Of a DNA stretch of 64,000 nucleotides, positions 7,593 to 16,975 are shown piece by piece; position 1 is the first letter of the stretch, and every line of letters begins with the position of its first letter. Both the position numbers and the translations under genes were made by a program. This DNA comes from Streptomyces sp. NBC_00353 (GTDB lineage Bacteria > Actinomycetota > Actinomycetes > Streptomycetales > Streptomycetaceae). The DNA lies in the NCBI RefSeq assembly GCF_036108815.1, contig NZ_CP107985.1, positions 6,076,001-6,140,000 of the forward strand. Reading direction: 5' to 3'. The notes under the pieces are model-generated. The model ran no database searches. It saw nothing but the letters and a program-made list of their open reading frames with translations, and was not told the DNA's origin.

Positions 7593-9767
7593 GTGCCGGA
7601 GAACTCGACAGAGGTGACCGCGGCCGGGATCGCCCGGCTCGCGGGGGTGGGCCGCGCCGCCGTCAGCAACTGGCGACGCCGCCACGCCGACTTCCCCAAG
7701 CCGGTCGGCGGCACCGAGACCAGCCCGTCCTTCGCCCTGCCCGAAGTCGAACAGTGGCTGCGTGACCAGGGGAAGCTCGCCGAGGTCCCGCTCCGTGAAC
7801 GGGTCTGGCAGCAGCTGGCCGGGCACCCGGCCGGCGCCGTCCCAGCCCTCGTCCACGCGGGCTGCGCCCTGCTGCTCGTCCGGGACAGGCCCACCGCCTG
7901 GCTGGAGATCAGCGCCGTGTCGGACGGGCGGATGGCCAAGGTGCTGCACCTGGCCCTGAACGACCTGCTCACCGCACGCTTCGGTCCGGCCACCGAAGCA
8001 GGCGACGGAAGCGGAGGTGGAACGAATGGATGCGTACGCGCTGTTCACACCCCCACCGCCGACGAACTCCTTCCGTCCGTTCCCCTGCTGCGCGCCGCTG
8101 CCGAACTCGCCGCCGAGACCGGGGCCCGCCAGGCCTTCGAGTTCCTCCTCGGCCGCCAGCTCGACGCCAACCCGCGCCAGTTCACGCTCACCCCTCCGGG
8201 CCTCGCCGAGCTGATGGCCGCCCTCGTGGAGACGGGGAGCCGGCCCGCCCGTACGGTTCTCGACCCGGCGACGGGGACCGGCGCCCTGCTGCGCGCCCTC
8301 AGCCGTCCGACCGCCCTGTACGCGCAGGACGCCGACCCCGACCTTGCCGCGCTGACCGCGCTCCGCCTCGCCCTGAACTCCACCATCGAGAGCTGCACGG
8401 TCGCCGTGCGGACCGGCGACACCCTGCGCGCCGACGCGTTCCCGCAGCTCGCCGTCGACGCCGTGCTCTGCCACCCGCCGTTCAACGAGCGCAACTGGGG
8501 GCACGACGAGCTCGCCTACGACCCCCGCTGGGAGTACGGCTTTCCCGCCCGTACGGAGTCCGAACTCGCCTGGGTCCAGCACGCCCTGGCCCATCTGCGC
8601 GAGGGCGGCACCGCGGTTCTGCTGATGCCCCCGGCCGCCGCGTCGCGCCGTTCCGGCCGTCGGATCCGTGCCGATCTGCTGCGCCGCGGCGCCCTTCGTG
8701 CCGTCGTCGCCCTCCCGGCCGGCGCCGCACCCCCGTACGGCATTCCGCTCCACCTCTGGGTGCTGCGCAAGCCCGGCGCCGGTGTCCGCCCCTCGCCCGA
8801 GCTGCTGCTCGTGGACACCGCCGAACCCGCCGAACCGGCTGCGGCGACCGCCGGCGCCCCCGCGTCGGGCGGGCGGGACCGGCTCGACTGGCAGGCGGTG
8901 CGCAGCGCCGTGCTGGACGCCTGGGAGCCGTTCGAGCGGGCGGAGCGGACCGCTCCCGAGTCGGACGCCCCCCTCGACCGAACCGGCCAGGACCGGCCGG
9001 GTGTCAGCCGGGTCGTCCCCGTCATCGAACTCCTCGACGACGACGTGGACCTGGCCCCCGCCCGCCATCTGCCCCCGCCGACGGCCGGTGGCGGAGCCGC
9101 CGAACTCACCCGCGTACGGGACCGGCTGACCGAGACGCTGCGGCTGACCGCCACTCTCACGCCGCCGCTCGCGGACCTCTCCGACCCGGCCCGCTGGCCC
9201 CTCACCACCGTCGGTGAACTCGCCCGTGCCGGCGCCCTCCAGCTCCGTACCGGTGGCTCCGGCACCGGACCCGGGCCCGTCCTCACGGAATACGACGTCC
9301 TCGGCTCCACCGCCCCCTCCGGGACGCTTCCCGCCACCCCCGCGAGCACCGACGGGCCGCCCGAGGAGCCGGTCCTCGTCGAGCCCGGTGACGTCGTCGT
9401 TCCCGTGCTCGGCGGCGGCACCGTCGCCCGGGTGATCGACGAGGCCACGGCGGGCGCCGCACTCGGCCGCAACCTTCAGCTGCTGCGCCCCGATCCGGCC
9501 GCCCTCGACCCGTGGTTCCTCGCCGGTTTCCTGCGCGGCACCGCCAACAACCGGCAGGCCAGCAGTTACGCGTCCACCGCGACCCGGCTCGACGCCCGAC
9601 GCCTCCAGCTCCCACGCCTGCCGCTCGCCGAACAGCAGCGGTACGGGGCGCAGTTCCGCGCCCTCGCCGCGTTCGAGGACGCGCTCCGGCTGGCCGGCCG
9701 GCTCGGTGGACAGCTGGTCCAGGGGATGTACGACGGGCTGACGGACGGTACGGTCGCGCCGAAGTGA
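7593..9767 (+). CDS. Orphan N6-adenine-type methylase fused to HTH and specificity-like domains
   Basis: A 724-residue protein. Residues 8-60 form a MerR/HTH-like module (AAGIARLAGVGRAAVSNWRRRH). Residues about 200-400 are a type I HsdM-like methyltransferase with AdoMet motif I DPATGTGALL (near 224) and motif IV as LCHPPFN (293-298), where N/DPPF/Y is usual. The C-terminal 200 residues resemble an HsdS target-recognition unit (ITTVGELARAG...VEPGDVVVP...LPLAEQQ). No restriction subunit or separate S gene is adjacent. It may methylate DNA alone, or, with Asn replaced by His in motif IV, have become a DNA-binding regulator. Confidence 0.8.
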   Translation: MPENSTEVTAAGIARLAGVGRAAVSNWRRRHADFPKPVGGTETSPSFALPEVEQWLRDQGKLAEVPLRERVWQQLAGHPAGAVPALVHAGCALLLVRDRPTAWLEISAVSDGRMAKVLHLALNDLLTARFGPATEAGDGSGGGTNGCVRAVHTPTADELLPSVPLLRAAAELAAETGARQAFEFLLGRQLDANPRQFTLTPPGLAELMAALVETGSRPARTVLDPATGTGALLRALSRPTALYAQDADPDLAALTALRLALNSTIESCTVAVRTGDTLRADAFPQLAVDAVLCHPPFNERNWGHDELAYDPRWEYGFPARTESELAWVQHALAHLREGGTAVLLMPPAAASRRSGRRIRADLLRRGALRAVVALPAGAAPPYGIPLHLWVLRKPGAGVRPSPELLLVDTAEPAEPAAATAGAPASGGRDRLDWQAVRSAVLDAWEPFERAERTAPESDAPLDRTGQDRPGVSRVVPVIELLDDDVDLAPARHLPPPTAGGGAAELTRVRDRLTETLRLTATLTPPLADLSDPARWPLTTVGELARAGALQLRTGGSGTGPGPVLTEYDVLGSTAPSGTLPATPASTDGPPEEPVLVEPGDVVVPVLGGGTVARVIDEATAGAALGRNLQLLRPDPAALDPWFLAGFLRGTANNRQASSYASTATRLDARRLQLPRLPLAEQQRYGAQFRALAAFEDALRLAGRLGGQLVQGMYDGLTDGTVAPK

Positions 9768-9896
9768 GCTGAACCACAACAGTTCCGTACAACCCCGGGA
9801 CCGTTGTCGGTGTCGCCCTTTACGCTCAGGTCTGCCAGATCTGCGCGCGCTGACAGGTGCGTTCAGCACTTCCCCGACCAGGTACCAGGAGCAGCC

Positions 9897-10541
9897 ATGT
9901 ACGGCCCGGGTCATCCGCCGCCGCCGACGCCGATGCCGCCGCGTCGGCTGCCCAGCCGAGCCTGGATCGTCTCGATGCGCGTGCTGTTCGTGGTGCTCTC
10001 GGTGGGCTCGATCGGTCTCCTGCTGTGGGCTCCGCTGCTGCGCCTCGCGATCGTGCGCCGCAGGACGTCCGACTGGTGGGTGACCGGGGCCGGCTTCGTG
10101 TTCGTCTGTGTCCTCCTGCCGATCATCGGCAGGGACGGCAGCAATGCCGACGCCAACGGCATCGACTTCGTTCTCATACCGATGCTGCTCCTGGCGATGC
10201 TGGGCGCCCCCGTGTACTACCTGGTCGCGGACATCCGCCACTACGAGCAGCTCGAAAAGCAGCCTTTCGGCGGCGGGTACCTGCCGCCGGGGTACGGGTA
10301 CACGACCGTGCCCGTGCAGCAGCCGCGGCCCGCTCAGCCGCAGCAGCACCAGCCACAGCAGTACCAGCAGCATCAGCCGCCCCGGTACCAGCCCGCGCAA
10401 CCCCAGAGCTCGCCGTCGCAGCCCGCGCATCCCCAGAGCTCGCCGCCCCAGCCCGCGTCCACCCCGCCCCACCGCATCGACCAGGTCCGCGCCGAGCTCG
10501 ACGAGCTGAGCGACTACCTCCGTAAGGAGGAGGACCGTTGA
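9897..10541 (+). CDS. PQ-rich membrane protein coupled to the kinase
   Basis: A 214-residue protein. A short Pro-rich N-terminus is followed by three hydrophobic segments (about residues 25-48, 60-80, 90-110). The cytosolic tail (about 125-200) is made almost wholly of Pro, Gln, Ser and His (QPQQHQPQQYQQHQ, SSPSQPAHPQSSPPQPA) and ends in a short acidic helix (IDQVRAELDELSDYLRKEEDR). The ATG at 9897 follows AGGAG; the frame extends to 9804 without support. Its stop overlaps the TTG start of the kinase gene, so the two are co-translated. A scaffold or substrate role for the kinase is possible but inferred only from position. Confidence 0.65.
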   Translation: MYGPGHPPPPTPMPPRRLPSRAWIVSMRVLFVVLSVGSIGLLLWAPLLRLAIVRRRTSDWWVTGAGFVFVCVLLPIIGRDGSNADANGIDFVLIPMLLLAMLGAPVYYLVADIRHYEQLEKQPFGGGYLPPGYGYTTVPVQQPRPAQPQQHQPQQYQQHQPPRYQPAQPQSSPSQPAHPQSSPPQPASTPPHRIDQVRAELDELSDYLRKEEDR

Positions 10542-12070
10542 ACGGACGTGTCATCGCCGGGCGGTACGAGCTCGCGACCATCCTGGGCCAGGGCGGCATG
10601 GGCCAGGTCTGGACGGCGTACGACCAGCGCCTCGACCGCCGGGTCGCGGTGAAGCTGCTCCGGCCCGACCGGGTCGCCGGTCCCGGCGGCAGCGGCGCCG
10701 CCGACGAGCTGCGGCGCCGGTTCGTGCGCGAGTGCCGGGTCACGGCCCAGGTGGACCATCCGGGCCTGGTCACCGTCCATGACGCGGGCAGCGACGACGA
10801 CGACCTGTTCCTCGTCATGCAGTACGTCGAGGGCTCCGACCTCGCCGACCATCTCGCCGAGCACGACCCGTATCCCTGGCAGTGGTCCGTCGCCGTGGCC
10901 GCCCAGCTCTGCGCCGCGCTCTCCGCCGTGCACGCCGTGCCGATCGTCCACCGCGACCTCAAGCCCCGGAATCTGATGGTGCGCCCGGACGGCACGATCA
11001 CCGTCCTCGACCTGGGCGTGGCCTCCGTTCTGGACAACGACACCACCCGCCTCACCCACACCGGTACGCCGATCGGTTCCCCGGCCTACATGGCGCCCGA
11101 GCAGGCGATGGGCGGTGCCGTCGGCCCGTACACCGACCTGTACGCGCTCGGTGTGCTCCTGCACGAACTGCTCAGCGGGGACGTGCCGTTCGCCGGATCC
11201 ACCGCCCTCGGTGTGCTGCACCGCCACCTCTACGAGCCGCCGCTCCCGGTCCGGCAGATCCGGCCCGAGATTCCGGAGCCCCTCGAAGCGCTCGTGCTGC
11301 GGCTGCTCGCCAAGGACCCGCAGCACCGTCCGGCGAGCGCCCAGGAGGTGTACGAACACCTCACCCCGCTCCTCCCGTCCCGCTCCACGGGGCTGCCGTC
11401 CGGCCCGCTCGACCCGACCCGCCCCTTTCTGCGGCCGCACGCCCCGTGGCCCGACCTCGTCACGACTCCGCCCGCCGCGCAGCCGGCGCCGGTGGCCGCC
11501 AAACCGGATGTCGCGGCCGCCGTCGACGAGGTGAAGCAACTGCTCGGGCAGGGCAGGATCACCCAGGCCGTGGACATCCTCGGTGGCATCCTCCCGGCCG
11601 CGGCCGAACAGCACGGTGAGGGTTCGCCGGTGGTCCGCATCCTGCGCAAGCAGTACGCGGCGACGCTCATGGACGACGGGCAGTACCGTCGCGCCCTGCC
11701 CGAACTGCGCCGCCTCGCCGACGACCGCGCGGCGGAGGCCGGCCCGGCCGACACCCAGACGCTGCAGTACCGCTACGACGCGGCGCAGTGCCTGGAGCAG
11801 CTGGGCGAACCGGCCGCCGCGCTCGCGGAGTACCGCGCGGTCCTGCCGTACTACGAGAACCAGTACGCGACGGGCAACGACCCGGCCCGTTCCTTCGAGA
11901 TCCGTCAGCGCATCGGGTATCTGCTGCTCGCGGTCGGCGACCACGCGGCGGCGCGCGGGCAGCTCCAGGCACTGCTGTACGACACCGAGCGGATGTACGG
12001 GCCGCACCACCCGCTGCCGGTGGAGCTGCGCCGCCAGCTCGACCGTCAGATGCAGGTACGCGGCGGCTGA
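10538..12070 (+). CDS. Soluble Ser/Thr protein kinase with TPR-like C-terminus
   Basis: A 510-residue Hanks-type kinase. Visible landmarks are GQGGMG (17-22), ATP-binding Lys39 (VAVKLL), HRDLKPRN (138-145), DLG in place of DFG (158-160) and APE (186-188). A Pro-rich linker follows about residue 270, then 170 residues of TPR-like helical repeats (AVDILGGILPAAAEQ, AAALAEYRAVLPYYE). No membrane span or PASTA domains are seen, unlike PknB. It starts with TTG at 10538 behind AGGAGGAGGACCG, overlapping the upstream membrane-protein stop. It probably takes its localisation from that partner. Confidence 0.88.
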   Translation: MNGRVIAGRYELATILGQGGMGQVWTAYDQRLDRRVAVKLLRPDRVAGPGGSGAADELRRRFVRECRVTAQVDHPGLVTVHDAGSDDDDLFLVMQYVEGSDLADHLAEHDPYPWQWSVAVAAQLCAALSAVHAVPIVHRDLKPRNLMVRPDGTITVLDLGVASVLDNDTTRLTHTGTPIGSPAYMAPEQAMGGAVGPYTDLYALGVLLHELLSGDVPFAGSTALGVLHRHLYEPPLPVRQIRPEIPEPLEALVLRLLAKDPQHRPASAQEVYEHLTPLLPSRSTGLPSGPLDPTRPFLRPHAPWPDLVTTPPAAQPAPVAAKPDVAAAVDEVKQLLGQGRITQAVDILGGILPAAAEQHGEGSPVVRILRKQYAATLMDDGQYRRALPELRRLADDRAAEAGPADTQTLQYRYDAAQCLEQLGEPAAALAEYRAVLPYYENQYATGNDPARSFEIRQRIGYLLLAVGDHAAARGQLQALLYDTERMYGPHHPLPVELRRQLDRQMQVRGG

Positions 12071-12396
12071 GCGGACCGGGCGGGGCCGGTCGGTCCGGTC
12101 CGCCGACGCGACGGGACGAGCCCGGTCGGACCGGTCCCGCCAGGGATTACGGGACAGCCCTTGGACGGGGGCGTCGGCGCAGGGCGACAGGCTGTGGCTC
12201 GCACGGGCATCGGCGTGGGCTGTGAAAGCAATGAGCACGCCAAATTTGTGCAATGGCTGCACGGAATGCCCTATTCGTCGGCGAACCGTCGATCACGGCG
12301 TGAGACGGTGATCTGCCGCCGGGGCGGCTGACGACTCGCCTGCCCGACGGCCTCTCTCTTCTTTCGATCCTTCTTCCGAGGACTGTCGAGGTCTCT
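12071..12396. other. Intergenic region with a GC-rich inverted pair
   Basis: It holds no credible gene. Just after the kinase stop, GGCGGGGCCGGTCGGTCC (about 12078-12095) and a near-complementary copy ending at about 12141 could form a terminator. The remainder should contain the promoter of the secreted glycoside-hydrolase-like gene, but I see no strong -35/-10 pair. Confidence 0.4.
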
Positions 12397-13230
12397 GTGC
12401 CTTCTCACCGCATATCCAAGAAGCGTCGTCGCATCTCCATGGCCGTGGCGGGCGTCGCTGTTCTCGCCGGCGGTGCGTTCGCCGCCGAGGCCGCCACCGC
12501 CACCACGGCCGCCAGACCCGCGCCGAAGATCTACACCGGGCATGTCTTCGACACCTGCACCGCGCCGTCGCTGACCACCATGAAGGGCTGGTACAGCTCC
12601 TCCGTCTACCACGGTGCCGCCGTGTACGTCGGCGGTAAGAACCGCGGCTGTGCGCAGCCCAACCTCACCGCCTCCTGGGTGAAGGCCGTCAGTGCCACCG
12701 GCTGGAAGCTCGTCCCGCTGTACGTCGGCGCGCAGCCGCCGTGCCAGACGAGCGCCAACCCCGAGAAGATGACCGCCGCCAACGCCACCTCACTGGCCGT
12801 CACCGACGCCAACGACGCCGTGGCGAAGGAGGCCGCGCTCGGCATGAAGCCGGGCAGCCCGGTCTACCTCGACATGGAGTACTTCGACCCGAAGAGCACC
12901 TCCTGCGTGAACACGGTGCTTTCGTACATCCGGTCGTTCGACAAGACGGTCAAGGCCAAGGGGTACTGGTCCGGCTTCTACGGCTTCAGCAACTCCAGCG
13001 CCGCCGTCGTGGCCAACGCCACGAACCGCACGGACCTGCCGGAGATCCTCTGGTACGCCCGTTACGACGACGTGTACTCCACCACCACGGGCTTCCCGTA
13101 CGCCTCGACGCTGTACACCGGGCATCGCCGCGGTCACCAGTACGCCGTCAACAAGAAGGTGACACACACCGGTGGCACGCTCACGATCGACCGGAACGCC
13201 TGGGACGCCCCGGTCGCGATCGTGGGCTGA
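12397..13230 (+). CDS. Secreted glycoside-hydrolase-like protein (DUF1906)
   Basis: A 277-residue exported protein. A signal peptide with KKRRRISMAVAGVAVLAGGAFAAEA (1-32) is followed by a TIM-barrel-like DUF1906 domain, the Rv2525c type of glycoside-hydrolase-like fold. Features include YTGHVFDTCTAPSLTTM near the start, a WKLVPLYVG strand, and acidic YLDMEYFD, which holds the probable catalytic-site acid, near residue 165. Four Cys in the mature chain could form disulfides. It starts at GTG 12397. Family members are thought to act on peptidoglycan or other cell-wall glycans; the substrate here is unknown. Confidence 0.8.
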   Translation: MPSHRISKKRRRISMAVAGVAVLAGGAFAAEAATATTAARPAPKIYTGHVFDTCTAPSLTTMKGWYSSSVYHGAAVYVGGKNRGCAQPNLTASWVKAVSATGWKLVPLYVGAQPPCQTSANPEKMTAANATSLAVTDANDAVAKEAALGMKPGSPVYLDMEYFDPKSTSCVNTVLSYIRSFDKTVKAKGYWSGFYGFSNSSAAVVANATNRTDLPEILWYARYDDVYSTTTGFPYASTLYTGHRRGHQYAVNKKVTHTGGTLTIDRNAWDAPVAIVG

Positions 13231-13297
13231 GGCCGCCGGCCATGGCTGACTGATCGACCACCCCCAACTCCCCCACCGCCGCTCCCCCCGCGGACCG

Positions 13298-13321
13298 GTC
13301 CGACGGGGCGTGCCGTCGGAC
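13298..13321. terminator. Terminator between convergent genes
   Basis: GTCCGACGG (13298-13306) pairs with CCGTCGGAC (13313-13321) over a 6-nt loop. It lies between the convergent DUF1906 and YfhO genes and can act on both strands. It has no U tract. Confidence 0.5.
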
Positions 13322-13346
13322 GGACCTGTCGCGGGCGGGGGCCGGG

Positions 13347-15881
13347 TCAGTCCGGTCCCGCCAGTACAAGGTCCTGCCGCCCGGCGCGTCGTCGCACCAG
13401 CGCACCCCACAACGCCGCCCCGGCCAGCACGAGCAGCGCGCCCGCTCCGACCGTCGAACCGGCCCGCAGGCCGGGGGGACGGAACGTGCAGTCGACGGAT
13501 GTGCCGTCGGCGGGGACGGGCGCGGAGACCAGGCCCAGGTAGCTGTCGGCGGGGCGCCCCTGGCAGCTCCAGCCCGCGATCCGGGGCGCGGCGAGCACGA
13601 CGGTTCCGCGGCTTCCGGGCGGCAGTTCGGCCCGGACGCCGTCGTCGGTGACGTGGACGGACGTCGCTCCGGTGCGCCGCAGCCCGGTCACGGCCGCGGC
13701 CAGCCGGTCCCGGTCCAGACAGCCGAGGGCCTCGCGCGGCACGGTCCCGGCGCGGACGGACTGCAGCGTGACCACGACCTGCCCGTCGGCGCCCACGATC
13801 CGTCCAAGTGGTTCCATCGCGGCGCGGCGGGCCGGCAGCAGGCCCCGGAGCTCGGTCTCCTGGCCCGCGCCCGGCCGATCGCTCACCTGCGCCGAGCCGA
13901 ACACCCCGGGTGCCCACAGATACACCTCGCTGCCCGCCGGACAGCGGGCGGTCAGCCGGTATGTGCCGCGCCCCACCCGGTGGGTGCGGTCGTCCCGATC
14001 CTCGACCGGAGCACCGCTCACCGTCCGGAGCGTCGTCCGCGGCACGGTATAGACCCGTGAACCGAGCAGTGCCTCCTGGTTCCGGAACGGCGACGGGCCG
14101 AAGGACGGCGCCGCGCCCGGTTGCCGCACCGTCACCAGCGGCGGTACCTGCTGCCGCGCCACCGTCACCGGCCGGTCGTCCGGTGCGTTCCACCGCTGGT
14201 GCGGGTCGCGCGGCCCATGGACCCGAGCAGCGACCGAGAAGATCGCGTCGGTGACGGGGTTGTCCAGGCTCTGCACGGCCCGGCCGTGGGACGTCCAGCC
14301 GGCGCCGAGGGCGGCGAGCGTGCGGGTCAGCACGGCCGGCGTGTGGCTGCTGTAGTACGCGGCGCCCTGACCGCCCACGAGCAGTGGATCGTTGGCGGTG
14401 GTCCGCTCCCCACCGGGGTCGGTGCGGTAGCGCGGCCAGCCGTCCACCCGGGCCACCGCGTCGGCCTGTACACGCTGCCGCTCGCCCCAGGGCGCGTAGT
14501 GATCGAGCTGGGCCAGGCGCTGCCGGTCGGCGAACGCAGTGGTCGCCGCGGCCTGCCCCACCAGCGCACCGGTCAGCAGCAGCGCGGTGGCGAGACCCGC
14601 CCGACGGCCCCGGGCGGGCAGGGCGAGCGCGGCGGCCGTCGCCACCAGACCGGCCGCGAACAGCAGATACGACCGGTGCGTGGCCAGGTCGCTGAAGGCC
14701 GCCCCCGCCGCGATCAGCACCAGCACGGCGCCTCCGCCGACCAGGGCCCGGGGCCCCGGTCGTCCGTACGAGACCGAGATCCAGGCAGCGATCACCACCA
14801 GACCGGCGAGCACGAACGTCTGGCGGTACGGACTGCCGTTGGGCGTCGCGAACGCGTGCCAGAGGAGATGGGTCGGCCCCCACTGCAGCGACAGCCCGAC
14901 TCCCGCCACCAGCCCGGCCCACGCCCACCGTTCGCGCCGCGGTACATCCCGCTGGAAGACGAGTGCGCAGGCCGGGAGCAGTGCGACGGCGCTCAGGAAG
15001 AGGGCGGGGGTGAAGAAGCCGTACGTGCCGGGGAACAGCCGGGCCAGCACATCGGGCCAGGCAGCGGGCTGGAACGTCCGGTCCCAGCCGGGGTAGGCGT
15101 GTTTCGTGCCCAGGTAGACGGGAATCAGGACGGGCGCCGCGAGCCCGATCCCCACGAGCACGCTCCCGGCCGCCCGCGCCAGCCCCCGTATCGCGGCCTT
15201 CGGCCTCCCGGCCCCCTTCTCACCCTCCGTCAGCAGACGTACCACCAGCACCAGGGCGGCCCCCAGGGTCGCCATGTACGCCGTGTAGAAGTTGGCGACC
15301 CACACCACCGCGACGAGCAGCGGAGCCACCATGCGATGGCGTCCCGTCCGGGCCCACTCGCCGACCAGACAGAGCAGCGGCAGTGCGATCAGACCGTCCA
15401 GCCACATCGGGTTGTACGACGCTTCGGCGACCGACCAGCCGCACAACGCGTACGAGCCGCCGAGCACCCCGGCCAGCCACCACCGCCCGCCCCGCAGGGT
15501 CAGCAGCAGGAATGCCATCGCGGCCGCGGCGGACGCCATCTTCACCACGGTCAGCACGTACACCGCGAGGTCGATGCGGTCCCGGGGGAAGACCCCGACG
15601 AGCAGTGCGAACGGGCTGGTCAGGTAGGTGCCGAGATCCGGCAGGAAGCTGGTGCCGTATCCGGACGACCAGTTCAGGAACAGTCCGCCGTCGCCGCGTC
15701 CGTGCAGCAGGTCCCAGAGCCGGGCGTGGAACGGCACGAACTGATTACCGAGATCATTGACGCTCCGGGTGTGCGGCCCGAACGGAAAGCTGCGGGCCCT
15801 GGCGTCGCCCGCGCACACGGTGGCCGTGGTGATCAATGCGGCGAGTGTGACCGCGGCCGTGCGGGGACGGAAAGTCGGCAT
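13347..15881 (-). CDS. YfhO-family polytopic membrane protein
   Basis: An 844-residue protein with about a dozen hydrophobic helices in the first 500 residues and a large C-terminal extracytosolic domain ending in one more helix (VGAGALLVLAGAALWGALV). The first loop has the YfhO signature RSVNDLGNQFVPFHARLWDLLHG and NWSSGYGTSFLPDLGTYLTSPF. YfhO proteins act with CsbB/GtrB and GtcA/GtrA proteins to move sugars from an undecaprenyl-phosphate carrier to cell-wall polymers. Such a pair is encoded divergently just to the right. The start at 15881 is chosen; an in-frame ATG at 15932 is possible and neither has a clear ribosome-binding site. Confidence 0.85.
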   Translation of the reverse strand: MPTFRPRTAAVTLAALITTATVCAGDARARSFPFGPHTRSVNDLGNQFVPFHARLWDLLHGRGDGGLFLNWSSGYGTSFLPDLGTYLTSPFALLVGVFPRDRIDLAVYVLTVVKMASAAAAMAFLLLTLRGGRWWLAGVLGGSYALCGWSVAEASYNPMWLDGLIALPLLCLVGEWARTGRHRMVAPLLVAVVWVANFYTAYMATLGAALVLVVRLLTEGEKGAGRPKAAIRGLARAAGSVLVGIGLAAPVLIPVYLGTKHAYPGWDRTFQPAAWPDVLARLFPGTYGFFTPALFLSAVALLPACALVFQRDVPRRERWAWAGLVAGVGLSLQWGPTHLLWHAFATPNGSPYRQTFVLAGLVVIAAWISVSYGRPGPRALVGGGAVLVLIAAGAAFSDLATHRSYLLFAAGLVATAAALALPARGRRAGLATALLLTGALVGQAAATTAFADRQRLAQLDHYAPWGERQRVQADAVARVDGWPRYRTDPGGERTTANDPLLVGGQGAAYYSSHTPAVLTRTLAALGAGWTSHGRAVQSLDNPVTDAIFSVAARVHGPRDPHQRWNAPDDRPVTVARQQVPPLVTVRQPGAAPSFGPSPFRNQEALLGSRVYTVPRTTLRTVSGAPVEDRDDRTHRVGRGTYRLTARCPAGSEVYLWAPGVFGSAQVSDRPGAGQETELRGLLPARRAAMEPLGRIVGADGQVVVTLQSVRAGTVPREALGCLDRDRLAAAVTGLRRTGATSVHVTDDGVRAELPPGSRGTVVLAAPRIAGWSCQGRPADSYLGLVSAPVPADGTSVDCTFRPPGLRAGSTVGAGALLVLAGAALWGALVRRRAGRQDLVLAGPD

Positions 15882-16015
15882 ACGGACGAATATCGCAGCC
15901 GTGAAGGTAATGAGCAGAGTGGAACCGCTCATTCAATAGTTCAATTCACGTAATGGTCGCTCATTGTCCATGTTCGCCCTCCATGTCTGACGCACCGACA
16001 GGGTGAGATGCTCCT

Positions 16016-16975
16016 GTGCTGATCTCGTTGGTAGTGCCTTGTTTCAACGAGGAGGAGATCCTCGAACGCTTCCATGCGCGTGCCACGGACGAAATGAGTC
16101 GGCTGGGGCACGACTTCCAGATCGTCTACGTCGACGACGGCAGTGCGGACAGCACGCTGCCGATCCTGGAGGAGCTGGCCGGAGCCGACCCGCGGATCCG
16201 CTATCTCTCCTTCAGCCGCAACTTCGGCAAGGAAGCCGCCATGCTCGCCGGCCTCCAGCACGCCGACGGCGATGCGGTCGTCATCATGGACGCGGATCTC
16301 CAGCACCCGCCCGAGCTCGTCGGCCGCATGCTGGCGGAGCACGCCCACGGCTACGACCAGGTGATCGCCCGCCGTAACCGCAAGGGCGACCGCGTCACCC
16401 GCACGCTCGGCGCCCGCGCCTACTACTCGCTGATCAACCGCCTGGTGGACGTGGAGCTGGTCGACGGGGTCGGTGACTTCCGGCTGCTGTCCCGGCGTAC
16501 CGTCGACGCGGTCCTCGAACTCACCGAGTACAACCGCTTCTCCAAGGGCCTGTTCGCCTGGGTCGGATTCCGGACGACGACCTTCGGATACGAGAATGCG
16601 GTCCGTGAGAAGGGCAGCTCCGCCTGGACGATGGGGAAACTTCTCAACTACGGACTCGACGGACTGCTCTCCTTCAACAACAAGCCGCTGCGCGCCGCCC
16701 TGTACCTGGGGATGGTGCTGATGTCCGTCGCCTTCGCCTATGCCACCTGGATCGTCGGCGTCGCTCTCGTGAAAGGGGTGGACACGCCCGGCTATGTCAC
16801 GCTGATCGTCGTGGTCACGGCCCTCGCCGGGGTCCAGATGGTGATAGTGGGTGTGGTCGGCGAGTACGTAGGCCGCATCTATTACGAGGTGAAGCGGCGC
16901 CCGCATTTCTTGGTGAAGGCATCCAATACCGGCGTACCGAATCAACAGCGGTCGCGGCAGTTCGTACGCCGATGA
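16016..16975 (+). CDS. GtrB/CsbB-like polyprenyl-phosphate glycosyltransferase
   Basis: A 319-residue family 2 glycosyltransferase. It has the N-terminal VVPCFNEEE, the nucleotide-sugar site YVDDGSAD (about residues 40-47), the metal-binding DADLQHPPE (about 92-100) and RNRKGDR. Two C-terminal membrane spans (about 230-255 and 265-290) are followed by the GtrB-type tail VGEYVGRIYYEVKRRP. Enzymes of this kind load a sugar onto undecaprenyl phosphate on the inner membrane face. It starts at GTG 16016. Its stop overlaps the gtrA-like start by four bases. The donor sugar cannot be told from sequence. Confidence 0.88.
   Translation: MLISLVVPCFNEEEILERFHARATDEMSRLGHDFQIVYVDDGSADSTLPILEELAGADPRIRYLSFSRNFGKEAAMLAGLQHADGDAVVIMDADLQHPPELVGRMLAEHAHGYDQVIARRNRKGDRVTRTLGARAYYSLINRLVDVELVDGVGDFRLLSRRTVDAVLELTEYNRFSKGLFAWVGFRTTTFGYENAVREKGSSAWTMGKLLNYGLDGLLSFNNKPLRAALYLGMVLMSVAFAYATWIVGVALVKGVDTPGYVTLIVVVTALAGVQMVIVGVVGEYVGRIYYEVKRRPHFLVKASNTGVPNQQRSRQFVRR

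Noticed and set aside
10514..12262. Long minus-strand ORF of 582 codons opposite the kinase
   Set aside because: High G+C codon bias opens antisense frames; the Ser/Thr kinase on the plus strand is unambiguous.
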